DNA of 64,000 nucleotides, taken from contig NZ_DAMCHJ010000002.1 of the NCBI RefSeq assembly GCF_032104385.1, positions 186,001 through 250,000 on the forward strand. The letters run 5' to 3'. Within the stretch, counting starts at the first letter, position 1; every line of letters starts with the position of its first letter. Under the pieces are notes generated by a model. That model did no database searches, was not told where the DNA came from, and worked only from the letters and a program-made list of their open reading frames with translations. Below are positions 35,289 through 44,044 of the stretch, in pieces. This stretch comes from Tissierella sp032104385 (GTDB lineage: Bacteria; Bacillota; Clostridia; Tissierellales; Tissierellaceae). Both the position numbers and the translations under genes were made by a program.

Positions 35289-35762
35289 CTATCGTATTTC
35301 ATAGTCTCCTTTTACAAGAAAAAAGCTATTTGTCAAAGCTCTAGCACCTCTGCCGTCATCTCTTGGTACTATAATTAAGTGGTTTGCCTTTATATTTTCT
35401 TCCATCACTAGATCCTTACCAGCAGTAACATCAGTTAATCCATTCATTATTCCGTTAGTTACCACCGCTATAGCTCTAGCATTTCCCGATCTTAATATTA
35501 TTTCTGTGCCATCTTTACAAATTAAAGACTTTCCACTTGGAAGTTCAACCACTGCCCATGAGCCTACATCATTATTTCCATTACTCTTTGTCCCTAATTT
35601 TTCATCAACATAATACTTTAACTGCTCTATTTTTTTCTCCACATAACTAAGGGTAACCAATGGATCTGACTCAGAACCTGGCTCTGAAAATACTGTTGTT
35701 GCTCCTAATAATATAACCAATGCACCTAATCCAATTCCTATTCTTTTAACTTTATTCTTCAT
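35289..35762 (-). CDS. small secreted protein of unknown function at the head of the polysaccharide cluster
   Basis: 157 residues from the ATG at 35760-35762 (GGGAGG 9 bases upstream); a longer upstream frame has no ribosome site. Signal peptide or anchor (about 8-27), then LVTLSYVEKKIEQLKYYVDEKL (partly: LVTLSYVEKKIEQLKYY) as a short helix and a beta-rich C-terminal domain with SWAVVELPSGKSLICKDGTE and GLTDVTAGKDL. This small form is common in Clostridia near wall genes, but no function is assigned to it that I know of. Confidence 0.75.
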   Translation of the reverse strand: MKNKVKRIGIGLGALVILLGATTVFSEPGSESDPLVTLSYVEKKIEQLKYYVDEKLGTKSNGNNDVGSWAVVELPSGKSLICKDGTEIILRSGNARAIAVVTNGIMNGLTDVTAGKDLVMEENIKANHLIIVPRDDGRGARALTNSFFLVKGDYEIR

Positions 35763-35896
35763 ATGTATTAACCTCCCTAATTTATCTAATGTGTAATAAT
35801 GAATAACTAATATTAAAAATCCCCTCAATATTTACTTAAAACTATTCACTATTCATTTTAACTCTTCACTGTTTTTAATTATACTACAAAATCAAT

Positions 35897-35931
35897 AAAA
35901 AAATAAGCATTAAACAATGCTTATTTTTTAA
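35897..35931. terminator. bidirectional terminator after mazF
   Basis: AAAAAATAAGCATT, loop AAAC, AATGCTTATTTTTT: perfect stem with A-run and T-run on either side, about 15 bases past the mazF stop. Confidence 0.8.
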
Positions 35932-35945
35932 TATGTATGTATTTA

Positions 35946-36296
35946 TTATAATTCTATTAACCCTAGACTTATTCTTAAACATTCATCTACATTGACCATC
36001 ATTTCATCACTAAATCTTCCTATCCGTTCACGAAGTCTTTTTTTATCTATTGTTCTTATTTGCTCCAGAAGGACTACTGAGTCCTTAGGTAGTCCGTATT
36101 CTGGAGCATTTATTTCCACATGTGTAGGCAACTTCGCCTTATTTATCTGGGAAGTGATTGCAGCAATAATAATGGTAGGACTATATTTGTTTCCAATATC
36201 ATTTTGAATAACAAGTACAGGCCTTACTCCCCCCTGCTCAGATCCTATAACAGGACTTAAATCAGCATAATATATATCTCCTCGTTTAACTATCAT
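35946..36296 (-). CDS. MazF/EndoA family endoribonuclease toxin
   Basis: 116 residues: sequence-specific mRNA interferase of type II toxin-antitoxin systems. VKRGDIYYADLSPVIGSEQGG, RPVLVIQND and the SQINKAKLPTH / LLEQIRTIDKKRL segments match Bacillus EndoA (NdoA/YdcE). It overlaps the antitoxin gene by 4 bases, as in ydcD-ydcE. The pair lies after alr, the classical position in Bacillota, so it is a chromosomal, vertically inherited system rather than a mobile one. Confidence 0.95.
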   Translation of the reverse strand: MIVKRGDIYYADLSPVIGSEQGGVRPVLVIQNDIGNKYSPTIIIAAITSQINKAKLPTHVEINAPEYGLPKDSVVLLEQIRTIDKKRLRERIGRFSDEMMVNVDECLRISLGLIEL

Positions 36297-36574
36297 AACA
36301 TCGCCTGCCTCTTAAGACTTGCCTCATATATTGCTAGATCAACAATATCTTGTTCTAACCCCATTTCAGCAAGAACTAAATTAATTTGACTCATTTCTTT
36401 GTATCCTTCCCTTAATTGCTCAATAATATCTAATTTCTTTTTTTCATTAATAAAGAGTTTCATGGCCTCTGCTATAAAATCAGAACGGTTTTTATACTCC
36501 ATAGGAACCATTACATCTACTTCTTCAAGGAGGCTATTAGGTAAACTAACAGTTATCCTTCTAGTCTCAGCCAT
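36293..36574 (-). CDS. ribbon-helix-helix antitoxin of EndoA (EndoAI-like)
   Basis: 93 residues from the ATG at 36572-36574 (GGGAGGTG 7 bases upstream; the frame's earlier ATG is in that site). The N-terminal RRITVSLPNSLLEEVD is the RHH DNA-binding strand and first helix, and NRSDFIAEAMKLFI the second helix; the C-terminal tail wraps the toxin. It autoregulates the pair and neutralises MazF. Confidence 0.92.
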   Translation of the reverse strand: MAETRRITVSLPNSLLEEVDVMVPMEYKNRSDFIAEAMKLFINEKKKLDIIEQLREGYKEMSQINLVLAEMGLEQDIVDLAIYEASLKRQAML

Positions 36575-36689
36575 AAAGACACCTCCCATACAAACGTCTT
36601 AGATAAAATATATAAAAATAGTCTGAATTAATTATATATGTTTTCTATTGTCCATGTCAACCTATCTAAAAATTTATTCCATTTAATTT

Positions 36690-37859
36690 TTATTCTAATA
36701 AATAATCCTTTATTTTAACTATTTTTTCATTCGACATATATACCCTAGGAACTCTTCTTCCTACCATACATACAATTTCATAGTTTATTGTACCAAGTTT
36801 TGATGCTAACTCATCAGCTGTGGGATAATCCAAGCCGTAACCAAATATTACTACCTCATCACCTAATTTTACATCATCTATATGTGTAACATCTATCATA
36901 CATTGATCCATACATATTTTCCCAACTATTCTTGCCCTTTGACCATTTATAGTTACTTCTGCCTTTCCAGTTAACATTCTAGTAAATCCATCTGCATACC
37001 CTATTGGAATAGTAGCTATTTTAGATTCTTTTTCTGTAACAAATATTTGACCATAACTAATCCCCGTTCCTTTAGGTACTACCTTTAAATGAGATATCTT
37101 AGCCCTCAAAGTCATTGCTGGCTTTAATTCCATATTTTTTTCAACTTCTTCAGATGGATAGAAACCATAAATCATTATACCTGCCCTTACCATATTTAAA
37201 TTAAACTTTGGTATATCTATAATTCCAGCACTATTTGACACATGCTTTATTGGTATATTTAATCCCTGTTTTTCTAAATCATTAACAACTTTCATATATC
37301 TTTCAAATTGTTCCATTGCATGAGATTTGTCTATTTCATCTGCCTTTGCAAGATGAGTGAATATTCCTTCTACATATATATTAGGAAGCTTAGATATACC
37401 TATTATGTCTTTTATAGAATCTTCTGTAGGGAGAAAACCAATTCTACCCATTCCACTATCAATCTTAATATGAATAGTAGCTTTTTTACCTAATTCTACT
37501 GCTTTATTAGATAATATTTTAGCATCTTCATAATTATATATAGCCTGAATAATATTATATTCCAATAGTTTCTCATACTGAGTTGGGGGAGTATAGCCTA
37601 ATATTAAAATAGGCTCAGTTATATTTCCCTTCCTTAATTCTATGGCTTCTGTTAAAAGAGCCACAGCTAATCTATCAGCACCATTATCCAAAAAGGTCCT
37701 TGAAATTTCCAAAGAACCATGCCCATAACCATTTGCCTTCACCACAGCTGTAACTAATGCATTCTTATCTGTATGTTTTCTTACCTCCCTAATATTATGA
37801 GCCAAATTATCTAAATTAATTTCTGCCCATACTGGTCTTGTTTCATCTAAAGTATACAT
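36690..37859 (-). CDS. alr: alanine racemase
   Basis: 389 residues, PLP enzyme interconverting L- and D-alanine for peptidoglycan (and in spore formers for germinant control). The PLP lysine is Lys41 in VVKANGYGHG; the second catalytic residue is the tyrosine in GISYGQIF (about 270). C-terminal domain with ICMDQCMIDVT is present. It follows the GerS-like lipoprotein gene by 12 bases and precedes mazE, an arrangement seen widely in Clostridia. Confidence 0.96.
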   Translation of the reverse strand: MYTLDETRPVWAEINLDNLAHNIREVRKHTDKNALVTAVVKANGYGHGSLEISRTFLDNGADRLAVALLTEAIELRKGNITEPILILGYTPPTQYEKLLEYNIIQAIYNYEDAKILSNKAVELGKKATIHIKIDSGMGRIGFLPTEDSIKDIIGISKLPNIYVEGIFTHLAKADEIDKSHAMEQFERYMKVVNDLEKQGLNIPIKHVSNSAGIIDIPKFNLNMVRAGIMIYGFYPSEEVEKNMELKPAMTLRAKISHLKVVPKGTGISYGQIFVTEKESKIATIPIGYADGFTRMLTGKAEVTINGQRARIVGKICMDQCMIDVTHIDDVKLGDEVVIFGYGLDYPTADELASKLGTINYEIVCMVGRRVPRVYMSNEKIVKIKDYLLE

Positions 37860-37871
37860 TCTTAAACCTCC

Positions 37872-38495
37872 TTATAATTTTTTCTTTAGACTTTTAGTAA
37901 ATTTAAAGTTTTCATACGTAATCTCCACATGCAGTCCTCCACTCTCATCAAAAATACTTAACCTATATGGAGTAAAACCTTTCTTCTTTATCAAAACTTT
38001 TGCAGAGTCCCTATATTTATTTCTTTCTTCAAGCTTAAATTCAAAGGTAAGATATTCTTCTCCATTTATTTTCTCAGTGTTTACCTTATTAGCATTAGAT
38101 AACTTTTCATAAAATCCCCCCATTAACATCTGTTTATTTAAGGATTTTATAGTTATTAATGATATAGACTGATTAATGGAAGGATGCTCAACAAAAATCT
38201 TGTCATCTGTATTTAAAATTATTATACCTTTACTTTCCTTTGGTTTTAAAATCTCCAATCTATATTTATTAGGCTTTGTATATATTTCTTCTATTAAATA
38301 TATTGATTCTGTTTCCTCGGAAATAATCTTAACATTAGCTTTACATTTATATCCATTACAGTTTTCATAGGTTTTTTCAATTTTCGACAAGACCCTTTTA
38401 TCTTTATATGGTAGTTTGTTATTATAAGAAAATTTGCATGATGTCAATAAAACCATAGTACTCAATATAAATAATAGGAGCCTTTTCAATATCAC
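37872..38495 (-). CDS. LolA-like lipoprotein, GerS-like
   Basis: 207 residues with lipoprotein signal (STMVLLTSC, lipid cysteine at residue 20) and a LolA-like beta-barrel (about 35-200: KANVKIISE, KYRLEILKPKESKGIIILN, GEEYLTFEFKLEER). In Clostridioides difficile GerS, a LolA-like lipoprotein, works with CwlD in making spore-cortex muramic-delta-lactam and is encoded beside an alanine racemase gene. The same neighbourhood here (alr 12 bases downstream) supports GerS-like function, but this is inference; it could be a general outer-face lipid chaperone fold. Confidence 0.7.
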   Translation of the reverse strand: MILKRLLLFILSTMVLLTSCKFSYNNKLPYKDKRVLSKIEKTYENCNGYKCKANVKIISEETESIYLIEEIYTKPNKYRLEILKPKESKGIIILNTDDKIFVEHPSINQSISLITIKSLNKQMLMGGFYEKLSNANKVNTEKINGEEYLTFEFKLEERNKYRDSAKVLIKKKGFTPYRLSIFDESGGLHVEITYENFKFTKSLKKKL

Positions 38496-38503
38496 CCCAA
38501 CCT

Positions 38504-39766
38504 TTACTTATAAATTTTTTTGATACTATCGGGGATACATTCCAAAATATCTGTAGAAATAATTCCATATTCTCCTTTATAGGCAGTTGCTAAATCTCCT
38601 GCTAATCCATGGCAAAATACACCTAGCTTTGCTGCATCAAATGGTCTTATTCCCTGACCTATAAAAGAGGCTATAATTCCTGTAAGTAAATCCCCAGACC
38701 CTGCAGTAGCCATTCCTGGATTTCCAGTTGCATTTATATATAATTCTCCACTAGGTTCAGCAACTATAGTATTACATCCTTTTAGAACTACTATTATATT
38801 ATATTTATGAGAAGTATATTTAGAATAATAAATTCTATTTTCTTGAATTTCTTTTATATTTTTTCCAAGAAATCTAGCTAATTCTCCAGGATGAGGCGTA
38901 ATAACAATTGATTGGTTTCGATTATATAAAATACTTGGATTAAAAGACAAACAGTTTATTCCGTCTGCATCTAAAACTATTGGAATATTACAATTCTTTA
39001 TAATTCCTTCTATTAAATAGGCCCTTTCTTCATCTGCTCCTATGCCAGGCCCTATAGCCAATACATTCATGTTTTCTATTCCTTTAAGAATATCAATTAA
39101 TGAATCTTTTGTAAAATATCCCTTGTTATCTTCTGCTGACTTTACTATGGCTTCCGTAAGTTTTATAGACATTATGGTTTCTAAGGATTTAGGTATTATG
39201 GTATATACCAGACCAGAACCAGTTCTTAGTGCTGCCATGGAAGTTAAATAAGGTGCTCCTACCATACCTCTACTTCCACCTATAATAGCTACTCTTCCAT
39301 AAGTTCCCTTGTGACTATCTTTTTCTCTCTTAGGTAATAGTTTTTTTATTGAATTATCTATTTTAATATTTATGTCATTACTTCTATATCCCATTGCAAA
39401 GGCTATAGCATAGTTTTCTTCATGTGAGATGGATACTTTCATTCCATCAAAGCCCAATTCTTGAAGTTTCAAACTTCCGCTTCCAATGAGATTTACATAT
39501 GGTTTCCCATTATCATAATGAAGTATCTCTATTTCTTTCCATCTTACCATACCAATTCCCGTACCTAGAACTTTACTGATAGCTTCTTTAGCAGCAAAAA
39601 TACCTGCTACTGTTGTAGCTTTATCATTACCTTTTACAATATATTCTATTTCTTTCGGTGTAAATATCTTATGATAAAATCTATCCTTTTTCTCTAAAAT
39701 TATATTTTTTATTCTATTTACATTTACAATATCTGTTCCTATATCTATCATATTTTCATAAAACAT
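38504..39766 (-). CDS. fusion of holo-ACP synthase (AcpS) and ADP-dependent NAD(P)H-hydrate dehydratase (NnrD)
   Basis: About 420 residues in one unbroken frame. Start taken at the ATG 39764-39766, right after the upstream stop; a TTG at 39799 is weaker. Residues about 6-128 are AcpS: IDIGTDIVNVNRIKNII, IFAAKEAISKVLGTGI, VSISHEENYAIAFAMG, moving phosphopantetheine from CoA to apo-ACP. Residues about 150-418 are the YjeF_C kinase-like NnrD: HKGTYGRVAIIGGSRGM, AIGPGIGADEE, NPGMATAGSGDLLTGI, repairing damaged NADHX. The usual NnrE epimerase domain is missing; AcpS sits in its place. Downstream genes follow the standard lolA/alr/mazEF order. Confidence 0.88.
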   Translation of the reverse strand: MFYENMIDIGTDIVNVNRIKNIILEKKDRFYHKIFTPKEIEYIVKGNDKATTVAGIFAAKEAISKVLGTGIGMVRWKEIEILHYDNGKPYVNLIGSGSLKLQELGFDGMKVSISHEENYAIAFAMGYRSNDINIKIDNSIKKLLPKREKDSHKGTYGRVAIIGGSRGMVGAPYLTSMAALRTGSGLVYTIIPKSLETIMSIKLTEAIVKSAEDNKGYFTKDSLIDILKGIENMNVLAIGPGIGADEERAYLIEGIIKNCNIPIVLDADGINCLSFNPSILYNRNQSIVITPHPGELARFLGKNIKEIQENRIYYSKYTSHKYNIIVVLKGCNTIVAEPSGELYINATGNPGMATAGSGDLLTGIIASFIGQGIRPFDAAKLGVFCHGLAGDLATAYKGEYGIISTDILECIPDSIKKIYK

Positions 39767-39767
39767 A

Positions 39768-40370
39768 TTATTTAAATCTCTCTCTATCAATTTTTTCAAT
39801 AATTTCTGAACCTAAAAGTCCATGAAGAAATGTATATGTTTCATTTACCCATTCTTCATAATCATGCTTTGTCTTCATTAGCTCCTTTAACCTTTGCCTT
39901 AAAACTTCTATTTCATTTACTGATTGATTAACAATTTTTTCCCTAGCCTTAAGTTCACTATATCCATATTGAATAGTTGCATTTAAAAGTTTAAGATTTG
40001 ATTCCCTTATTTCCTTTGGTATGGTTTCAAGTTGAAAAGTAATTTCCTCTAATTCTTCATTTATATCAATCATTCGATTTTTATAATCATCTAAAAGCTT
40101 TATGTTTTCAACCTTATTATCATTATTTATGGAATCAGATACTCCTAGAATCATCTTCATACATTTCATTTTTTCTTTTTGTAATTCTTTATTTTTAGTT
40201 TCTATTTCCTTCTCCTTATTTACAAGTTGAGTAAGTTCTTCTTTTGCATTTTGAATATTCTTATCATTAGCATCTCCAAATAACTTATTCCAAGAATCAT
40301 CATTATGCAATAAGGATATTTTATTTTTAATCAATATACTTTCATCTAAATTAATAGTCTTACCAAACAT
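39768..40370 (-). CDS. coiled-coil protein of unknown function
   Basis: 200 residues from the ATG at 40368-40370 (AAGGAGTGA 6 bases upstream). Mostly charged helix with heptad-like stretches (about 60-110 and 115-185), no membrane segment, no recognised domain. Its stop touches the AcpS-NnrD start, suggesting one operon leading into alr and mazEF. It may be a structural or FlgN-like chaperone-type protein, but nothing in the sequence settles this. Confidence 0.7.
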   Translation of the reverse strand: MFGKTINLDESILIKNKISLLHNDDSWNKLFGDANDKNIQNAKEELTQLVNKEKEIETKNKELQKEKMKCMKMILGVSDSINNDNKVENIKLLDDYKNRMIDINEELEEITFQLETIPKEIRESNLKLLNATIQYGYSELKAREKIVNQSVNEIEVLRQRLKELMKTKHDYEEWVNETYTFLHGLLGSEIIEKIDRERFK

Positions 40371-40568
40371 TAAATCACTCCTTAAGTATAATTTTACTCT
40401 TTTATTTGAATTTTTCAAACATTATAATTTACTTTGTTCACAGAAAAAGTTGATACGGAGGATTTTTTATAAAGATTTCTACTAAATATTATAAGTTATA
40501 TTCCTTTTTTTTGCATTAATATAAATAGTTCTATAGTCAATACTATTATAATAACTGGAGGTGACAAT

Positions 40569-40826
40569 ATGAAGGATAAAGAAAAGCTTAATCAGCCCTA
40601 TTATACTGATAATGTTAGTAAAAAACAATCTAATTTATCTAATAAAAAAAGTGATATAGATGATTCTGGATTTTATTCAAATAGTGAAGTTTTTCCTCCT
40701 AGAGGAAGCTTTATAAATATACCAGAAGATGTTCTATTTAACTCTAAAAGTAATTCATTAAATAATATAACTGAAGATAAAAATAGGACTATTGGCTCAG
40801 ACTTATATAAAGAAACAAAGAAATAA
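40569..40826 (+). CDS. small hydrophilic protein of unknown function
   Basis: 85 residues rich in Ser, Asn, Lys and Asp, without membrane segment or recognised domain (FPPRGSFINIPEDVLF is the only less polar part). A strong GGAGGTG site lies 6 bases before the ATG, and a strong terminator follows, so it looks a real single-gene unit. Such small polar proteins in spore formers are often forespore or coat products; that is a guess. Confidence 0.65.
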   Translation: MKDKEKLNQPYYTDNVSKKQSNLSNKKSDIDDSGFYSNSEVFPPRGSFINIPEDVLFNSKSNSLNNITEDKNRTIGSDLYKETKK

Positions 40827-40872
40827 AATAATGATTGCCAAGAAACAAGTCCTCTTGGCAATCATTATTTTA
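40825..40872. terminator. strong bidirectional terminator between the small gene and pyrE
   Basis: Near-perfect stem AATAATGATTGCCAAGA / TCTTGGCAATCATTATT with loop AACAAGTCC, followed by TTATTTT. It ends both the plus-strand small gene and the minus-strand pyr operon. Confidence 0.85.
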
Positions 40873-40890
40873 TTTTCTAATTGTTAATTA

Positions 40891-41448
40891 TTATTTTATT
40901 TTCCTACTTCCTGGTTTCACTATGGTTAATCCTTCCTTACATAATGGACATTCTTCTATATCATAAGTTTTTATCTCTAATTTAGTACCACCATAGACAG
41001 GATATTTAATATCTTCTTTAGACCTATCGACTATACACGCTATTCCAACTACTACTCCACCATATTCCTCCACAACTCTAATAGCCTCATATGCTGATTT
41101 ACCAGTGGTTACAACATCTTCAGTGATGAGTACCTTTTGCCCTTTTTCAATATGGAAACCTCTTTTTAGTTTCATTTCCCCTTCTTCTCTTTCAGTAAAT
41201 ATAGCAGGTTTACCTAATTGACGTCCTAGTTCATAAGCTACAATAATTCCTCCCATAGCAGGTCCTACAACTATGTCAATATCTAAATCTTTTACTTTTT
41301 CTACTATATAAGCTATGGCTTTTTCTGCTCTATCTGGATATTGCAATAGTTTTGCACATTGTACATATCTATCACTATGTTTTCCTGATGATAATAAAAA
41401 ATGTCCTTCAAGCAATGCATTTGATTCCTTTAATAAATCAATTATCAT
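40891..41448 (-). CDS. pyrE: orotate phosphoribosyltransferase
   Basis: 185 residues from the ATG at 41446-41448 (AAAGGGG upstream). Adds ribose-5-phosphate from PRPP to orotate. The PRPP signature VLITEDVVTTGKSAYEA and AMGGIIVAYELGRQ are intact; a C-terminal CPLCKEG pair of cysteines is typical of the Clostridial form. Last gene of the operon, 106 bases after pyrD, with a terminator downstream. Confidence 0.96.
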   Translation of the reverse strand: MIIDLLKESNALLEGHFLLSSGKHSDRYVQCAKLLQYPDRAEKAIAYIVEKVKDLDIDIVVGPAMGGIIVAYELGRQLGKPAIFTEREEGEMKLKRGFHIEKGQKVLITEDVVTTGKSAYEAIRVVEEYGGVVVGIACIVDRSKEDIKYPVYGGTKLEIKTYDIEECPLCKEGLTIVKPGSRKIK

Positions 41449-41554
41449 TTTAAAACCCCTTTCTTCAGTTTGCAATTAAGGATTAACAGTTAACAATTGA
41501 AAACTAAAAAACTAATTAATAAATTAATGTTTTGATTGTTCTTTGTTAATTGTC

Positions 41555-42451
41555 TTAAATTATTCCTCTGATTTCTTTTAAGGATTTAACTCCTTGCTTT
41601 TCCATAAACTCTTCAATGCCTTTAATAATATCCATACTAATATTTGGTTTGATAAAATTAGCACTTCCCACTTGAATAGCTGTAGCTCCTGCCATAATAA
41701 ATTCTATGGCATCTTCAGCTGTTGTTATTCCACCTATGCCTATTATAGGCACATCTACAACCTGATTTACTTCATATACCATTCTTAAAGCAATGGGCTT
41801 AATACATGGTCCTGATAGACCTGCAGTTATATTGTTAAATATAGGTCTTCTTTTATAAATGTCTATTGCTAAAGCATTAAAAGTATTTACAAGAGAAAGT
41901 CCATCTGCCCCAGCTTCTACACAAGCATAAGCCATCTCTTTTATGTTTTCCGCATTTGGAGATAGCTTTACTATCATTGGTTTTTTAGATACTTTCTTAG
42001 CTTCTTTTACTATTTCGGATGCAGTATTACATTTTATACCAAAGGCCATACCACCCTCTTTTACATTGGGACAAGAGATATTTAATTCAATGAAATTGAC
42101 TGAAGCATCATTTAATAACTCTATCCCCTGTAAATAATCATCTAAAGTACTTCCTCCTAGATTAGCTAATATTACTGTATCTTTTTTCTCCAAAAATGGT
42201 AGTTCTTCATCAATAAATCCCCTTACCCCAGGATTTTGTAAACCTATACTATTCATAATCCCTGATGGAGTTTCATATATTCGTATTCCCTTATTTCCAT
42301 TTCTTTTATTTAGGGTGAGGCCTTTAGTAGATATACCTCCTAATTTTTCTATGGGAAAATATTCTTCAAACTCTCTCCCAAAACCAAAGGTTCCCGAGGC
42401 AGCTATGACTGGATTCTTAAGTTCTATACCACATATGTTTACCTTAGTCAT
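41555..42451 (-). CDS. pyrD: dihydroorotate dehydrogenase B, catalytic subunit
   Basis: 298 residues from the ATG at 42449-42451 (GAGGAGG 8 bases upstream), overlapping pyrK by 8 bases. Class 1B enzyme: FMN-binding barrel with catalytic cysteine in NISCPNVKEGG (about 130), FNPLD-like loop, and GIGGITTAEDAIEFIMAGA phosphate site. Works with PyrK to pass electrons to NAD+. Confidence 0.96.
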   Translation of the reverse strand: MTKVNICGIELKNPVIAASGTFGFGREFEEYFPIEKLGGISTKGLTLNKRNGNKGIRIYETPSGIMNSIGLQNPGVRGFIDEELPFLEKKDTVILANLGGSTLDDYLQGIELLNDASVNFIELNISCPNVKEGGMAFGIKCNTASEIVKEAKKVSKKPMIVKLSPNAENIKEMAYACVEAGADGLSLVNTFNALAIDIYKRRPIFNNITAGLSGPCIKPIALRMVYEVNQVVDVPIIGIGGITTAEDAIEFIMAGATAIQVGSANFIKPNISMDIIKGIEEFMEKQGVKSLKEIRGII

Positions 42452-43178
42452 GTAATATAACCTCCTCACCTTTGAATACTGGACCTTCCTTGCATACCCT
42501 TTCCATTCCTCTGATGGTTTCTATTGTACATCCAAGACAAGCACCTATACCACAAGCCATACGAGATTCCATTGAGACATATACTGGTACTTCACCCTTA
42601 CACATTTTTATAACTACTTCCATCATAGGAGTTGGTCCACAGGTTAAAACTAAGTCGTATTTACTTGGGTCAAATAACTCAGTTACAAATCCCTTATGTC
42701 CAATAGAGCCATCTTCTGTAGCAATAAAAATATTCTTTACGTAGGGTTTTATTTGGTCTAAAAAGTAAGCATCATTTCTAAAACCACTATATATAGTAAC
42801 TTCTCCTGAAAGATTTTTAGCTAAATATAACATAGGTGCAATACCTATCCCACCAGATAGCAATGCAATTTTCCCTTTTAAATTTAAATCAAATCCATTG
42901 CCTAATGGTCCTAGTACACTTAATCTGTCACCTTTTTTTAATCTTGATATGATATGAGTACCTCTACCCCTAACTTCATATAGAAATTTAATTTTTCCAT
43001 TGTCTAAATCAGCAATACTTATGGGTCTAGGTAAAAATGGATCTAATCCATTCCATCCCCTAATCATATAGAATTGTCCAGGGAACCCCTTAAATTCTCC
43101 TTCAAGAACAATCTCATATATATTTGGGCTTATTTCAGTATTTGAATAGATTATTCCGTCTTTATAGCTATCCTCCAT
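42444..43178 (-). CDS. pyrK: dihydroorotate dehydrogenase electron transfer subunit
   Basis: 244 residues: FAD domain (RPISIADLD), NAD domain (LLSGGIGIAPMLYLA) and a C-terminal [2Fe-2S] site in ACGIGACLGCTI...VCKEGP (four cysteines, about 212-232). It couples PyrD to NAD+. It shares 11 bases with pyrF at its 5' end and 8 bases with pyrD at its 3' end. Confidence 0.96.
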   Translation of the reverse strand: MEDSYKDGIIYSNTEISPNIYEIVLEGEFKGFPGQFYMIRGWNGLDPFLPRPISIADLDNGKIKFLYEVRGRGTHIISRLKKGDRLSVLGPLGNGFDLNLKGKIALLSGGIGIAPMLYLAKNLSGEVTIYSGFRNDAYFLDQIKPYVKNIFIATEDGSIGHKGFVTELFDPSKYDLVLTCGPTPMMEVVIKMCKGEVPVYVSMESRMACGIGACLGCTIETIRGMERVCKEGPVFKGEEVILHD

Positions 43179-44025
43179 AGCCTATATCCTCCCTCATGGA
43201 AAGTACTGCTTCTCTAGTATATTTTTCAAAATTAAGTACTCCGTCTTCATGCTTCTTATAAGCTGTAATTATACCTCTTGAAGAATTTACCACTCCACCA
43301 TTTCCTTCATTAAGGTAAAGACTTACATCTTTACCCTTAGCCCCTTGAGCACCATATCCAGGTATTAGGAAATACATATCTTTATATTTTTCTCTAATTT
43401 CAATTGCTTCATCTAGATGAGTGCCACCGACTACAGCACCAATTAAGCTATAACCTGATCTCCCAATATATTTTGAACCCATTTCTTCTAGTTTGTCACC
43501 TACATGATAATAAAGACTCTTACCTTCCACATTTAGATACTCTATATCTTTTGCACCTGGATTAGAAGTTCTTAGAAGTACAAACACACCCTTACTACCC
43601 TTATCTAAATATTTTAAATATGGAGTAATACTATCAAAGCCCATATATGGGTTAAGGGTAATAAAATCAGTTTCAAAATCTCCTTCAAAATGTGCTTTAG
43701 CATACATATCTGCTGTAGAAGCAATATCTCCACGTTTTACATCTCCTATGGACAGTGCATTAATACTCCTTAAATATTCTAGGGTTTTCATATAACCAAA
43801 TAATCCTCGAATTCCATAGGACTCATAATATGCGATTTGCAGCTTATAAATTGCAGTTATATCCTCCGTACAATCAATTATTTTTTTATTAAATTGAAAA
43901 ATAACCTCATCTATATCTTTATACTTCTTCTTCATTTTCTCAGGAATATAATCTAAACTTGTATCCAATCCAACGCAGACATTGCCTTTTCTTTCTACCT
44001 CATTATATAATCTATCAATTATCAC
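43168..44025 (-). CDS. pyrF: orotidine 5'-phosphate decarboxylase (type 2)
   Basis: 285 residues, the longer type 2 OMP decarboxylase. Catalytic Lys in IGDVKRGDIASTADMYA (about 95-110), the N-terminal VCVGLDTSL and the C-terminal FLIPGYGAQGAKGKDV phosphate loop are all visible. Last chemical step to UMP. It starts 19 bases after pyrC. Confidence 0.96.
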   Translation of the reverse strand: MIIDRLYNEVERKGNVCVGLDTSLDYIPEKMKKKYKDIDEVIFQFNKKIIDCTEDITAIYKLQIAYYESYGIRGLFGYMKTLEYLRSINALSIGDVKRGDIASTADMYAKAHFEGDFETDFITLNPYMGFDSITPYLKYLDKGSKGVFVLLRTSNPGAKDIEYLNVEGKSLYYHVGDKLEEMGSKYIGRSGYSLIGAVVGGTHLDEAIEIREKYKDMYFLIPGYGAQGAKGKDVSLYLNEGNGGVVNSSRGIITAYKKHEDGVLNFEKYTREAVLSMREDIGYGG

Positions 44026-44044
44026 TTCTTCACCCCTAAATATC

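Noticed and set aside
35810..35890. Repeated TATTCACTATTCATT-type words between the secreted protein and mazF as a CRISPR-like or structured repeat
   Set aside because: Only short imperfect repeats of AT-rich simple sequence, without regular spacing.
35946..36574. mazEF as part of a mobile or defence island
   Set aside because: It lies in the standard alr-mazE-mazF order of Bacillota and has no mobility genes around it.
41476..41554. AATTAA/GTTAACAATT-rich stretch between pyrD and pyrE as a regulatory element
   Set aside because: Short AT-rich near-repeats without a stable hairpin; coverage of pyrE by the operon transcript is the simpler view.
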